Below, one piece after another: positions 48,185 through 59,039 of a stretch of 64,000 nucleotides of DNA (the stretch's first letter is position 1; each line of letters begins with the position of its first letter). Source of the DNA: Sipunculus nudus (Eukaryota; Annelida; Sipuncula; Golfingiida; Sipunculidae); assembly GCA_026874595.1 (NCBI GenBank), contig CM049307.1:48517678-48581677 (forward strand). Direction: 5' to 3'. The notes beneath the pieces were generated by a model. The model worked only from the letters and a program-made list of their open reading frames with translations. It ran no database searches and was not told the origin of the DNA. A program made the translations under genes and the position numbers.

Positions 48185-49115
48185 AATTAATATGGATTGT
48201 ACAGTTAGTTCCTATCACAAGCCACTCTCCATGGCTCGGATGGTGGCGTTCGGTGGTATATATACAGGGATGAAGGAAAGCGAAGGACAAGGAGGAATTC
48301 ACCCACCTTGGATGGGCCATTATGACCCAATAGGAATAGGAACGATGTTGTTTAAACCTGGGGCGCCAGTGGAGATAGCCGAGTGTTTTACCACTCAATT
48401 GTCCATTCCATTACATTGAAACAGACATTGGGCTCAAATAAGTAAAATTAATCTATATGTTAAATGTCAGCACAGTTGGATTTATGCATTTGATATTTCC
48501 CAATTGCCCTAACGAAGGTTTATATGAATGCTGATCGTAAAACCTAAGTACATGTATGTAGGTTTCAAATATTCTAATGGTAAGTGTTTACGGACATATC
48601 AAGTTCAGTCCTAATTTCATTGCAGATTTCGATAGACAAGTTTATTGCACCCTTCACCTCTTCAAAGTAATTATATTTGTTAGCATGACACTTTCATTTG
48701 ACTACGATCACAATGTATGCGACTACTGTGCAGAACTCGACAAATATTGTTTGCTATCCATTTTGCTAGTAAACAAGGGAAAATGTGGGACAATTTCAAT
48801 ATAAACAAAACCTGGATTCACTCACAGAGTCATTTTACAGACTTTAAACCCTTATAAATTAATTTATCGACCCCAAAAACATGGAAATAGTGCACTTGGA
48901 AAGCATTCTAGGACAAATTAACCGAAAGTATTAATATTCGATAATCAGGCGGCCATCTTGGCCGCCATCTTGGATTTTTACCAAGATCGGATGAATTCTG
49001 CTTGGCCCTATATCTAAAAATGTTAAGTAAGGTCTGGCCAACTATTATGCCAAGTTTCATGCTTCTTTCACTTTTTGCACAATTCTTCTCATAACAGCTG
49101 GACTAGTGAGGCATC
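48185..49115 (-). repeat. Composite repeat R+S, inverted copy
   Basis: Read on the minus strand, R (about 49115-48825) has GAAGAATTGTGCAAAAAGTG, GATATAGGGCCAAGCAGAA and CCAAGATGGCGGCCAAGATGG, and S (about 48421-48185) has AGTGGTAAAACACTCGGCTA, CCATCCGAGCCATGG and TGTACAATCCAT. The spacer matches on both sides but carries about 270 extra bases. It forms an inverted pair with 46200-46895 around a centre of about 1.3 kb. Confidence 0.75.
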
Positions 49116-49736
49116 GGTAGCTGTAACTATCGACTTAGTCTATAAAAAGCCCAAATGAACAGATTTAATTTCAAATTAAATAACAAATGAAAAATATATG
49201 GCTTCTCGGCAGTACTGTCTCTTCGAAACGTGTCAAGCTTTCAATAATAACGATAATTTAGATATTGATCATTCTTGTGCAATATAAACATTTAAACGTT
49301 GTCGGAAAGAATATATTTCCTCAAGTTACCAAAATCATATTAATCATATTAAAATTCATTTTTATTTTCGTATGTGTTTATTTTTATGTTTTGAAGTGTT
49401 ATTTTAGTTTTCATACTGTACGGTGTCTGCACCGTATACCCTAATTTATTTACTGTGAATACTGAGAGGACATACGCTATGAGTCAGTTCTTTTTTCCAC
49501 AGGTACAGTTATATTTAAACGCAATAAAATAAATTCAATTGAATTGAAAGCCTTCATGGTGTTTAGTTATTTAGGCTTTTCTGATGTACGATCGACATTT
49601 CACCATTTGTCCTTATTGGGATATGACGAGATTCGTATCTGAGATTGCCCGCTTCGTTATCTCGAATGCCGTTATCTAATTCCTTGTTTTTCAATTTTAA
49701 CGAATAATTTGCCAATATATTGTTGGCTTAATACAG

Positions 49737-49952
49737 ATCCCGAGTGCAGAAGTCCATTTGGTTATCCATTTCACAGCACAGACAATGATCAAATATCTTG
49801 CTACAAGTTTTATCCGGAAATGGACTGCAACCACCGCTGTGCTGTTATGAGATGTGGGAAGGATGGGGCCAAGCTTGTCAGTATCGAGACAGAGGACGAG
49901 TGGCTCCATCTGAAGGGAACTATTATGTCTGACCGGACCCTCAAACCCGAAA
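49737..49952 (+). CDS. C-type lectin 1, exon 3 of 4 (first half of the lectin domain)
   Basis: Residues 81-152 form the N-terminal half of a C-type lectin-like domain. The exon follows a CTTAATACAG acceptor and ends at GTAATT, phase 1 on both sides. It starts PEC (C84), then SCYKF (C102), the usual C0-C0' pair of long-form domains. Next comes the alpha-1 region ending in C120 before GAKLVSIETEDEW, which matches the family consensus of a cysteine followed by a Gly-x-x-Leu-Val-Ser block. C111 and C115 are additional to the consensus and lie just before C120. The domain would be extracellular. Confidence 0.92.
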
Positions 49953-50856
49953 GTAATTATATACTACACATTACACTTACATGTTAACCAAACAAGTGTG
50001 CTTCAACTTCTGTGAACTCAACATCCAGGTTTGACGTGTTTATCGTGAAAAATGGCATCGGATTTCACACAGGACGATATTTTAGCGAGTTTTTATGAAC
50101 TTTAGTCTGTTCCACGGTCGATCGCCCATTGAAATTTGTTGATTATTTCATAAACTCACAGATCAGATGCAGAAAGTAAGCTTCAATTGAAGAATGAGGC
50201 ATGGCCCTCATTAATTAGAATGAAACCAAAAGCATATCTTCTAAAATATTTCAGTAATTTATTAAAATCAATATATGAGAAAACACTATTATTTTTACAA
50301 CATCTCAACCATCTTATGAAGGCCAGGGTCACTGGTCACATGCGCGAACAACAGCATTTAATAGCTGCGGATTAGTTGTTGAGTGTCATAAACATATTCT
50401 AAAATATGTATTAGTCAAGGTGAGGTTGCTAACCCATGGCAGAGGCCATGTCACATGGCCAGAAGATCCAAAGAAATAGAAGGTTGCAAAAGACATATGT
50501 TCGTTTTTGATTTTCAATTTTACATTTCATATTAGGCCTTTGCTCCCTCATCAGATTTGGTATCAATTTGTGTGAAAATATTTAAGTTTAAGGGGAAAAT
50601 AGCCAATTTTCAATGGGCACCCCAACGTGGAACAGACTATACTCAGAATCAAGACTTAAGATGACTAAGCTTTTATGTGATATATTTGGTTTAGTCATCA
50701 ACAATGAAAACATTCGTAGAAGTGAAGTTTTGTTTGCCATTGCAAATATCCATTCCACTGACGTTCATTAATAATTTTAAGGTAGAAATGTAAATTAACT
50801 AAAACCAACTTTACACTTATAGACCTGATGACATCATTTTACTTTGACATATACAG

Positions 50857-51104
50857 ACACCATACACCGCTTTGGGGGCTACCTGACCTCTGGTTCAGAC
50901 AGGAGGCAGGAAGGAGTGTGGATCTGGGAGGCGAATCAGCAGCCGCTCACGTATGAAAACTGGGGATACCAGTATCGTGTCTGGGAGAACCCGGATGCCG
51001 AGGACTATCTGATGTTTGATACGACGTCTACGTCATTCATGTGGTGGGACGCCGCTGACGGGAAGCGGGCCGTGTTGTGTGAAAAACCAGCTACGTGTGA
51101 CTAA
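50857..51104 (+). CDS. C-type lectin 1, exon 4 of 4 (second half of the lectin domain)
   Basis: Residues 153-234 complete the domain. Visible landmarks are GVWIWEAN (the WIG-like core strand), P182, NW at 187-188, NPDAEDYLMF at 197-206 and the final strand AVLCEK with C227, followed by PATCD and TAA. The usual second disulfide is absent: the cysteine expected after ED is Y203, and the cysteine expected after the W-x-D motif is replaced around 219-220. The canonical EPN/QPD and WND calcium and sugar motifs are also not intact, since WWD stands where WND would be. Lectin fold is secure; carbohydrate binding in the classical calcium mode is doubtful. Confidence 0.92.
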
Positions 51105-51330
51105 AATAATTTTTAACTAGAAAAAAAATCACTGAAAGAGCACAGACCTCCGTCGTATGGTATGGTCAGAAATGCAGCATTATATTATTATATCATGTTG
51201 CTTTAATCGTTTCTTTGACCGAGTTTGGAAACGTAAGCATGTTTGGCCTGCTGAATTCAGGGAATATAAGAGAAGACAATGATACTTACATGCAAACGAA
51301 CGCCACTGTCAATCAGCTTTACAAGACTTA

Positions 51331-51336
51331 AATAAA
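51331..51336 (+). terminator. AATAAA polyadenylation signal of C-type lectin 1
   Basis: AATAAA lies 227 bases past the stop codon on the coding strand. It is the first canonical signal downstream and gives a 3'UTR of about 250 bases. Confidence 0.55.
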
Positions 51337-51508
51337 ATGCGATTATAGTAACAGTGCCTTATACTTGTCAATATAGTATGATCCTATAGTCACCGAGGTC
51401 AGAACAAGGCGTGGGCCTGGGTCAATGGACGCGATAGGGGCTCTTTTGGAAATGAATTCACCTGGATTTGCTGATTAGCTGATTAAAAAAAAAAAAAAAA
51501 ACAGCGAA

Positions 51509-51706
51509 AAAACTTGCGAAATGAAAGTGTACATACACTAGCAAAAAGATCGTTTTCTCTTAAATGTTTGGCTGTTTTGATTTGCATTACACAACAGCTG
51601 ACTTAAAAAAAAAGATTGAACTTGCGAAATGAAAATGTAAATACACTAGCAAAAAGATCGTTTTATCTTAAATATATGGCTGTTTTGATTTGCATTACAC
51701 AACAGA
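51509..51706 (+). repeat. Recent tandem duplication, period about 111 bp
   Basis: AACTTGCGAAATGAAA through TTTGCATTACACAACAG occurs at about 51509-51597 and again at 51620-51706 with only a few changes, separated by an A-rich link. Confidence 0.85.
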
Positions 51707-52011
51707 TATACACATACCTACACGCACATGTGTGTCTTCATATTATTAGGGGCGTGGGGGGAGCCGGGGGGGGGGGGATAAATCACCCCACTTTTTTGTA
51801 CCGGGAGGGGGTGAGGGCGTTGTTGTTTGATGTGGATGTTCAATGTAATCATCCCCTCCTGATATTCAGAGAATAATATTTATATATTGGAAATTAAATA
51901 TATTAATAATTGGAATTTCAGAACTTGGTTCTATTTCTGAGTTTACTATGAAATATTAAGTATCTAAACCTGGGTTAGAACTAACATATACTTGAAACAG
52001 AACAGTCCATC

Positions 52012-52071
<60 letters not shown>

Positions 52072-52830
52072 CGAGAATGATATAATATAACAATATTAAA
52101 CGTTTCTTACCGGTATCAACGACTGTGTGAATTTTTAAATTACTCCCAGATTTCTGGCCATGAAAATATATACTAAGTAAAAATGTCCCTGCCGTTAGCT
52201 AAGGAGGGATAGTATAATTTTCATATTTCCTCAATTTTATTTATAATTTATCACACGTACAATACATTGACATCTACATTCTGTCGCAAGGTAGAGCTTG
52301 ACCTAACCCATGCATCGCAGAACGGACTCATACGAGAGTAGCCAATCCCTAGTGCAAATATTCCTAAGACAACACACATACAGCATGGCAATTTGAAATA
52401 AGGCAAACATTTTAATAACATAATTAAATATTACATCGTGAGGGATGTTCAATATGTGAAGAATTAGGAGGGCCCACTATACATTTGACGATCTACTTTA
52501 TCCTAAATATTGACAGGTTAAGTGCTCCCAAACTCCGGACGAGAAGGGATTTCACTTGGTGCGGTTTCCTAGCTTTCGTGGTCTTTGTGCACCCTTCCAG
52601 AGGTCGTTTCTATTCATACGAACCTTTTCTAGTTAGGCAGTGTCGGACCAATTGTCTCAACTGTCAAATTTAAAATAAAAGTTTGTTACATTTCAAAGGA
52701 AAACCTGTTTACTTTTCGTATGCTTATTTAATCTATGAAGTCCTTCCCTCAAATTTATGTAAGTATGTATGACTTTTAATTTTCCTCGAACAATTCTTGT
52801 CCAACATATTTGAACAGATTACATTGCCCT
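51707..52830. other. No gene recognised
   Basis: Contains a G12 run (51766-51777) and a (TA)n array (52016-52069). Otherwise AT-rich and without a supported exon. Confidence 0.5.
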
Positions 52831-52838
52831 CTTCATAC

Positions 52839-53016
52839 CTGCGCCGCTGGTGTATGTAGAAGCCGCGGTGCATTGTGGATGGCAGATTTTGAGTCCACAA
52901 ACTCTAACCAGAGTCGTACTCTTGTGAGTTTGATTCTGCTCGGTGTGGGGGAAGGCCGTGTAGTCCATCACATTGGAATATAAACGAGTTTGAGGTTTTA
53001 GGCAATTTCGATGAGT
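52839..53016 (-). CDS. Possible exon of an unrecognised secreted protein
   Basis: A minus-strand open stretch of 178 nt is framed by a GTTACAG acceptor and a GCAG|GTATGA donor, entering in phase 0 and leaving in phase 1. It encodes 59 residues with RNC, an NQT glycosylation site and the cluster VCGLKICHPQC. The C-x4-C-x3-C spacing vaguely recalls the cysteine cluster of ZP domains, but the match is too short to claim. The exit phase would fit the last Ly6-like exon at 35420, yet it lacks the CYxC of a first finger. It could be chance. Confidence 0.25.
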
Positions 53017-54212
53017 CTGTAACATGGAATTTATAAAATATCTGGGATTGAAAATCCACTATATCAACTGGCTCCTTGCTAAATCGGGATGACCGAAGTG
53101 CAGCATGTCCATCATCAACTGCAATTAATTCCGATTGACGGATTGCAAATGTTTAACAGAATTACATAAGACGTGCTATCCTCCACGTGGTATCTCAATT
53201 TCCTATAATCCGCAGACAAAACAATAAGAACAAAGAAATATGGCAAATGAAATGAAATGAATCAAATATATGTTAAATAAAATCACAGATAACAGGATAG
53301 ATTTTGGTTTGTTTATTAACAATTCAAGGCATTCGAGGTCACGACACTCGAAGAACACTTATATTTTGAAAAAAAGTGTGATAGCCTGGGATGTCTATTT
53401 CTCAAAAGTCGAAAAATAAAGGACTGTCCTTCTGTACAAAATAAAGTTATCAAGATCGTTCGATTTTTGTAACAACCCTTAGATTGATCTTCACCAAAAA
53501 TGGACCAATTGAAGGTTAAAGCATGCCCTAAAAGTTTTGAGCGTTGCTTCAGTTTAAAAGAGTCTCATTACTCAGATCCATTCAAATACAAAATTTAAAG
53601 AAAATCTGACTATAAGCTGTTTTTTTAATGCTCATTGGTTGTTTGGAAGGGAGCTAATCCGATACCTGACGTATATTAATGACAGACAATCGGTTGAACC
53701 TTTCAGGAAAATAGGCAAGGAAACGCCGATGCCATGGTACACACGGTTCTTGTTTTGTTCATATGCACGTGTTTATAACAGGTGGTGTTCCACCAAAGTA
53801 ATCAAACCCCATTCAACAAGGAAATCTATACAAGCTCGTACATCAGTCTCCGAGGCTTTTAATGACTAAGCTGAATGTTACATAAATTCTACTGCAAATT
53901 ACCAGCGATGGGATGGTAAAACGCACAAAAGAGAAAAGGGATATGATTTGGCGCTACCAGTCTGCTGTACAAGATATCGCTGCGAACTAAACAGTAATAC
54001 ACACATATACAATTGCATATTTGCTCAGTTATCTTCATAGACTGCTTATGAATATGTCAAGGCAATACGCATTGCAGATAATATAAAGTGTCACAGTTTC
54101 GAATGATCGAACCACTGTTTATTGAAACATCAGCATGAATGAATGACAGACTCATTTGCCTTTTGTAAATACCTTGTGGCAGTGAATGAAAGAAGTTTAA
54201 ATGGAATCGTTC
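53017..54212. other. No gene recognised
   Basis: AT-rich sequence without a supported exon or defined repeat. The plus-strand frame 53639-53869 has no family resemblance. Confidence 0.5.
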
Positions 54213-54903
54213 TACGCTCTTTACACAGCGCTTTAACTATAGGCCTATTCCTATATGGTAAGCGCTGTTTGTTATGACCTCGTATCCTGAATTGCAACAC
54301 CAGAGGGGAGCACTGTATTTTTGTCCAATCAGTTGAAACCTTGTGCTGGAAGACACAGCCAAGTGAGGAATACACGGAGCCAATCATGTTCATTTCGTTT
54401 TGAGTGACAGCTCATCGCCCAGGTAACCGTATGAACAGGCCACAGGCTCAGAGAGAATTGCCGCAGACGTGGTTTACTTAGGGCCTTGTGCACATAGGAT
54501 GCCCGGTCGGTGAGCAAACGAAACGTTACAACAAAGGCTGCGTGCACACCTCGCTGGCTGGTTTCAGTTCTGCACACACCAGACACATGGCTACGCTAAC
54601 ACAGTCATACTGTCAAAATCGAATCGGTGGATGATGCGAGAATGCAGAGGGAGCAATTAAAATTCGAACGTAAACTTGTCTTCAAACGGCGCTTGAAGCG
54701 CAGCTATGGGCGGAGCCAGGATGCCTGTCGCGTGTTTGTTTATTGGCATCTGGTTGGCTGCTTGTCACATCATACGCACGTTTTGTTCAGCGGACAACGA
54801 ACCGCCATCTGGTGTCTAAATATATCATAAACGGTCAAAGCTGGCAGCGTGAAAATCAGTTGCTTCTTTAGAAGCGTAAGATTTCCGCTGCCTCGGGAGC
54901 GTA
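54213..54903 (+). mobile_element. TIR element of about 690 bp directly upstream of C-type lectin 2, copy 1
   Basis: Closely similar along its full length to 60974-61671. Both copies start TACGCTC and end GAGCGTA, exact complements; a further run of the ends also pairs imperfectly (AGCG/CGCT within 18 bp). Internal indels between the copies are not multiples of three, so it is not coding despite open frames. It ends 62 bases before the lectin-2 start codon and contains a conserved TATATCATA-like box (54821) with an initiator-like TCAGTTG (54856-54862). Target duplications are not clear at this copy. Confidence 0.7.
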
Positions 54904-54922
54904 TATTATTGTAGGTGACATG

Positions 54923-54936
54923 TTATATATCTGCTG
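54923..54936 (+). promoter_or_regulatory. TATA-like box of C-type lectin 2, conserved with lectin 1
   Basis: TTATATATCTGCTG matches TTATATATCTGTTG at 45194-45207. It lies 19 bases past the end of the TIR element and 43 bases before the start codon. Confidence 0.45.
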
Positions 54937-54965
54937 CGATCCTGTCATCGTATCTGTCTGGAACC

Positions 54966-55011
54966 ATGACATGTAAATCATTAGCCCTGCTGGTGACGTT
55001 TATGATGATAG
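54966..55011 (+). CDS. C-type lectin 2, exon 1 (signal peptide; rest of the gene not seen)
   Basis: The exon encodes MTCKSLALLVTFMMI plus one base of a glycine codon. It ends in phase 1 at GTATGGTAAT, the same ten bases that follow lectin-1 exon 1. Both leaders share a K-x-LAL-V core and the final glycine join. This is strong evidence for a tandem paralogue on the same strand. Its exons 2-4 were not found in the remaining 9 kb and probably lie beyond the right edge; alternatively this is a truncated duplicate. Confidence 0.65.
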
Positions 55012-55269
55012 GTATGGTAATATAGGCTCTCTATAAAATTTACTTGTTGTTAGTGTGTGTGCTATGATACAATACGAGTACAACGAGTCTCCGTGCTAGC
55101 CTTCTATCCCGAAAAATTAATTGGATAGTTTCTTTGAAGTGATGATAAATCTTCAGCATTTTTACCGAAATTAAGCTAAATACCAAAAATACGACAACAG
55201 GACAGTGATATAAATACCAGAAGATGATCCTATGCCCTGGGGAGGCAACCAGAGGATGTTTTCATCCGC

Positions 55270-55960
55270 CGCAACAATTTATTTTGGCTTATCTGACTAA
55301 GTCATCTAAGCTCAAATGATCTCTCATTGTCCGTCGTCCGGCTGTCCGTAAACAGGGCAAAAACACCAAGGGAGGTCTCTATAAAATCTCCTTGAAAACC
55401 TGAAATTAGGTCACCACGACCTATAAACTCTTTGCTTTACCCCCCCCCCCCGCCCAGGTCTCTATAAAATCTCCTTGAACACCTGAAATTAGGTGACCAC
55501 GACCTATAAACTCTTTGCTTTTACCCCCCCCCCCCTCCCAGAATAGTTAAAAATTGATACAAAAGCCCTTGTTTCTGAAAAGCCCTTGTTTCTGAATACC
55601 TAATGCATATATTGCAATGATTCTTTCCATACTTATTGATCGTGTTTTTACGCATTTTTTTCTCAATATTTGAGACCTTCAAGTGAAGCAGTTTGGCCAG
55701 TTAAGGGACAAATCGTAGCCAATGGACCTAGAATCTTCTAACTGTACATCAAGGATAATCCTAGGCAAATCTCCTTGGAAACCTGAAATTAGGTCACGGG
55801 GACCTATAATTAACGAACTAAGTACAAAAGCAGGATTGTGCGCACCCAGTGAGTCATAAATTGCATCCGCTAGCACTAAAATCTTCTAACGGTACATCCA
55901 GGTAACTCTTGGGCAAATCTCCATGAGAAAATGAAATTAGGTCAAACTTTACCTACATTC
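55270..55960 (-). repeat. 335-bp repeat family, inverted copy in lectin-2 intron 1
   Basis: Read on the minus strand it ends with a GGACAGCCGGACGACGGACA segment and a terminal AGATAAGCCAAAA, matching the right end of the 1-2100 array. It contains CCTGAAATTAGGTC blocks (complement of the GACCTAATTTCTGG landmark). An internal stretch of about 86 bp, GTCTCTATAAAATCTCCTTG with a poly-C end, is duplicated in tandem (about 55373-55451 and 55457-55535). Confidence 0.75.
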
Positions 55961-57767
55961 TTCGATTTACTGTCCAAAAGCAAATAAAAATAAACATGAT
56001 TTTGAGCCTTCTGAAAGTCATTCTACCCATTGTTCAAGGTTTCTAATCCTTTCACCAGATCATAACATCAATAATTTATGCACGCATCACCTATATGTCA
56101 AATGCAGCTGAGCGTCATGGCCCATGGGCAACTTGTTACGGTTTTAAACCATTTTTTATCATTCTAATCCCCCCCACCGAACCTTTTTTATATTTTGTCA
56201 TTAGTCCTCTTGGATTTGGCTCCTCCCTTTTTTAAATTCTGGATCCGCCTCTAAATACTCGCGTAATGTTACTTCAGACTTTGAGAAAGTTATTCTTAAA
56301 AATTCACGTTTTATATGTACGGAGATTAAAAAAGTCACAACTTGTCGGTAGGATGTTTTACCTGCATTCTGCTTAGGTGTATTTTTGCCTTCGCCAGGAC
56401 GGTATTTGTACATCCCCCTTTGTGTGTGGGTGTGTATGTGTGTGTTTGTGCGTTGATTCACAACACAACTCAAGCAATCATGAATTGAATCTCATGACAT
56501 TTTCAGGGCATATCGGGAATGGACCAGGGAATAATCGATTAGTTGTATGCAAATCCGACACATGATCCGAATTCAGGAAATCGTAAAGGTTTTTTATATT
56601 CTTCATGCAAGTGCCCTGTGTAAGTACCATATGAGGCTATCAATAGGCAGCAGCAAAATTAAAAGCAGAAAAAAACTCGGCTGTTTGAATATTCGTTATA
56701 CTAGCATATGGAATGTGGATCTGACATGCGGAATGCGGATAAAAATTGGTAAAGACTGAATAAATAAGCTGAGATTCCGGATGAGCGCATCTGGCATGCG
56801 GAATGCGTATCCGTCAAAACTAATTCCTACATGTAGTTATTTTTTTCCGGTTCCGCATGGTATTCCGGAAATATACAATACATATATATTGAAATGTGCA
56901 TGAGAATATCCATGTTGCCGTGCCAGGACATATGAGATCTATCTCTCAACTGACCCGCTTTACACATGCCGCATTCTATACATAAGAACTCATAGCTGAA
57001 GTCACTTAATATTTTTGGATCATGATTAGGAATTATCAATAAAATAATGCATCAAGTGAAATTCCATAATGTACACACACGTGCACCTGAACGCATCTAT
57101 CACAGATGACTATGAGTATAAATGTGCTGGAGGATGGACCTCAATTACGACTCTTAATCAGCGTCTACCAAGCCTTGGCAGACCAGCAGAAGCCTAGCGT
57201 CCCATGAGAATACAATACATTTAGCTATTCCACTGATAAATGCATCCATGAATATAATTATTATGGTATTTACAGCAAGCACGAATGCGCTGACACCTTA
57301 GTATATACCAGCGCCTAAAAGTGATTGATTGATCTGGCTCATTGACAGTCTTCCCTGTGCTAATCGAACGGTTATAAATAATACATAACAGGTTGATACG
57401 GCTATAATGTTCCGTTATCACACAGCAATCAACCAATAGAAGTTAACAAAACCGGCCCATAGTGTTTTGTAGTTGGTCCATATAAACAATGATTTTTCGA
57501 GCATAGGCAGTGCTTGTGGGTATAGAAAATAATACCAAAGTGACATAGCGATCACCAGTTTTCTGGAAATGCTTATGACCATGCTGCATACTGACTTTTT
57601 GTTCATGTAAAACATCAATGCGTCAAAGCCACTACCCGCAGGTTTCGCGCACATCCAACGGCAGTTATTTTAGGGGACTGAGTTGTTTTACGCGCGCGTG
57701 TCAGTGTTTGTGTGTGTGATTATTTAAGGGCGGTTGGAATTTGTTATGTTATGTTTTCATTTAATAA
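55961..57767. other. No gene recognised; short repeats
   Basis: Contains an inverted fragment of the GGATCCAGG repeat (56200-56250), a GT-rich microsatellite (56418-56455) and a cluster of CATGCGGAATGCG motifs (56725-56737, 56795-56807, with inverted relatives near 56853 and 56965). The open frames have no family resemblance. Confidence 0.5.
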
Positions 57768-58862
57768 TATCAGGTGATACACAGTCATATGTAGCTTTCA
57801 AATCTAGTGAACCTGACGGTACCATTTGTACAAAAGTGGATGAGCAAGCATTAACTGAAAATAAATGATGAAAAAACAGAAGCCATATTAACTACACAGA
57901 AACATTTGTAAAGAGAAATTGGTTTAACACACTTCACATTGGCTCACATCAAATTACACCGTCATCGAAAGTAGGAAATATTGGTGTGTTTTTTTTATTC
58001 ACATGTATCCATGGAAGCCCATGTAATGGTAGTCAGCAAGGCTTCATACATACATAATCGTAATATCAAGAAAAATAAGAAAGTTTTATGAAGAGAGAGT
58101 TATTGGAGAAAATAGTTTATTCTTTCAGTACTTCTAAATTAGATTATTGCAATGCTGTCTTGTTTGGAATTCCCTCATCATTAACAAATCGACTATAAAG
58201 AATACAGAATGCTGCGGCAAGAATTATTACCGGTGCTTAAAAATCAGATCATATTACACCAATTTTGTATTCTCTTGATGGGTTGCCCAATTTGCTAATT
58301 GTAAAATTTAAAATGTTAATTCTTGTGTATAAGGCAATAAATAATTTAGCCCCTCTTTACCTGCAAGAGCTTATTCACAGTGATACTCCATCAAGAAGCC
58401 TTCGCGGTCAGCAGCTAAAAACTTACCGATCGTGCCTTTTACCGAGTCGTACCGTGTACAAAATCTGGCATTCAGTGTTGTTGTCCCGAAACTGTGGAAA
58501 GACCTACCATGGAGATACTCTAAGAGAAGCTACTAAAGTAAACTAAAACATATTTTTTCATGGAATATTTTTATGTCTAGTCATTTTATACGATGTTTTC
58601 ATATTGATAATGAATGTTTAAACATTTTAGTGGAATTTTAATAGTTTCAATAGATAATTGAAAAATTGATTTTTAGATGTCCCATTTAATACTGTAACCT
58701 TTTGAATGTAATATTTTAGCCAATTGGACTTAGGCCTAAATTTCATATTCTTATAATAATATGTTTAATTATAGCTAATAGTATTCTAGTTATATAACAG
58801 CGTTTTAGAGCATGCATTATTATGGATTTTACGCTTCCCAAAATAAATTATTATTATTATTA
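57768..58862 (+). pseudogene. L2/CR1-type LINE remnant, 3' part
   Basis: The fragment starts in the reverse transcriptase at a GDTQSYVAFKSSEPDG stretch (the D-D-T-Q-L-Y region of L2-type elements). It continues through decayed NDEKTEAIL-like and SVLLN...AMLSCLEFP-like blocks. From 58195 it reads AARIITGA, then HITPILYSLDGLP, then FKMLILVYKAINNLAPLYL, the typical C terminus of this group. Stops and frameshifts are frequent. It ends in a TTATTATTATTA tail near 58850-58862, as expected for L2-type 3' ends. The 5' part is missing. Confidence 0.88.
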
Positions 58863-59039
58863 GATAATGGGGCCAACTAGAAATCTGAATCTTCAAGGAA
58901 TGCAAGCCTACGCCAGATGGGCGGTTCCTATTGTGGGATGCATTCACTTGTTGTGCCCATATTACCAGGTTCATCTGTGCATGAGTGACTTTACATTTAT
59001 GCATATTACTTCATGACGTTCCTGAATTCGTAACATATA

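Larger units (their letters stand above)
45795..49736 (+). other. Intron 2 of C-type lectin 1, repeat-built
   Basis: This intron is 3942 bp. It holds a partial repeat R (45875-46190), a composite R+S repeat on the plus strand (46200-46895), an inverted copy of the composite (48185-49115), and two direct copies of a block of about 60 bp with CAGGTGTGAGCTTCT (near 47550 and 48057). The open frames inside are part of these repeats or chance. Confidence 0.8.

Noticed and set aside
54329-54586. Minus-strand open frame inside the TIR element
   Set aside because: The second copy of the element carries indels not divisible by three in this region, so the frame is not conserved.
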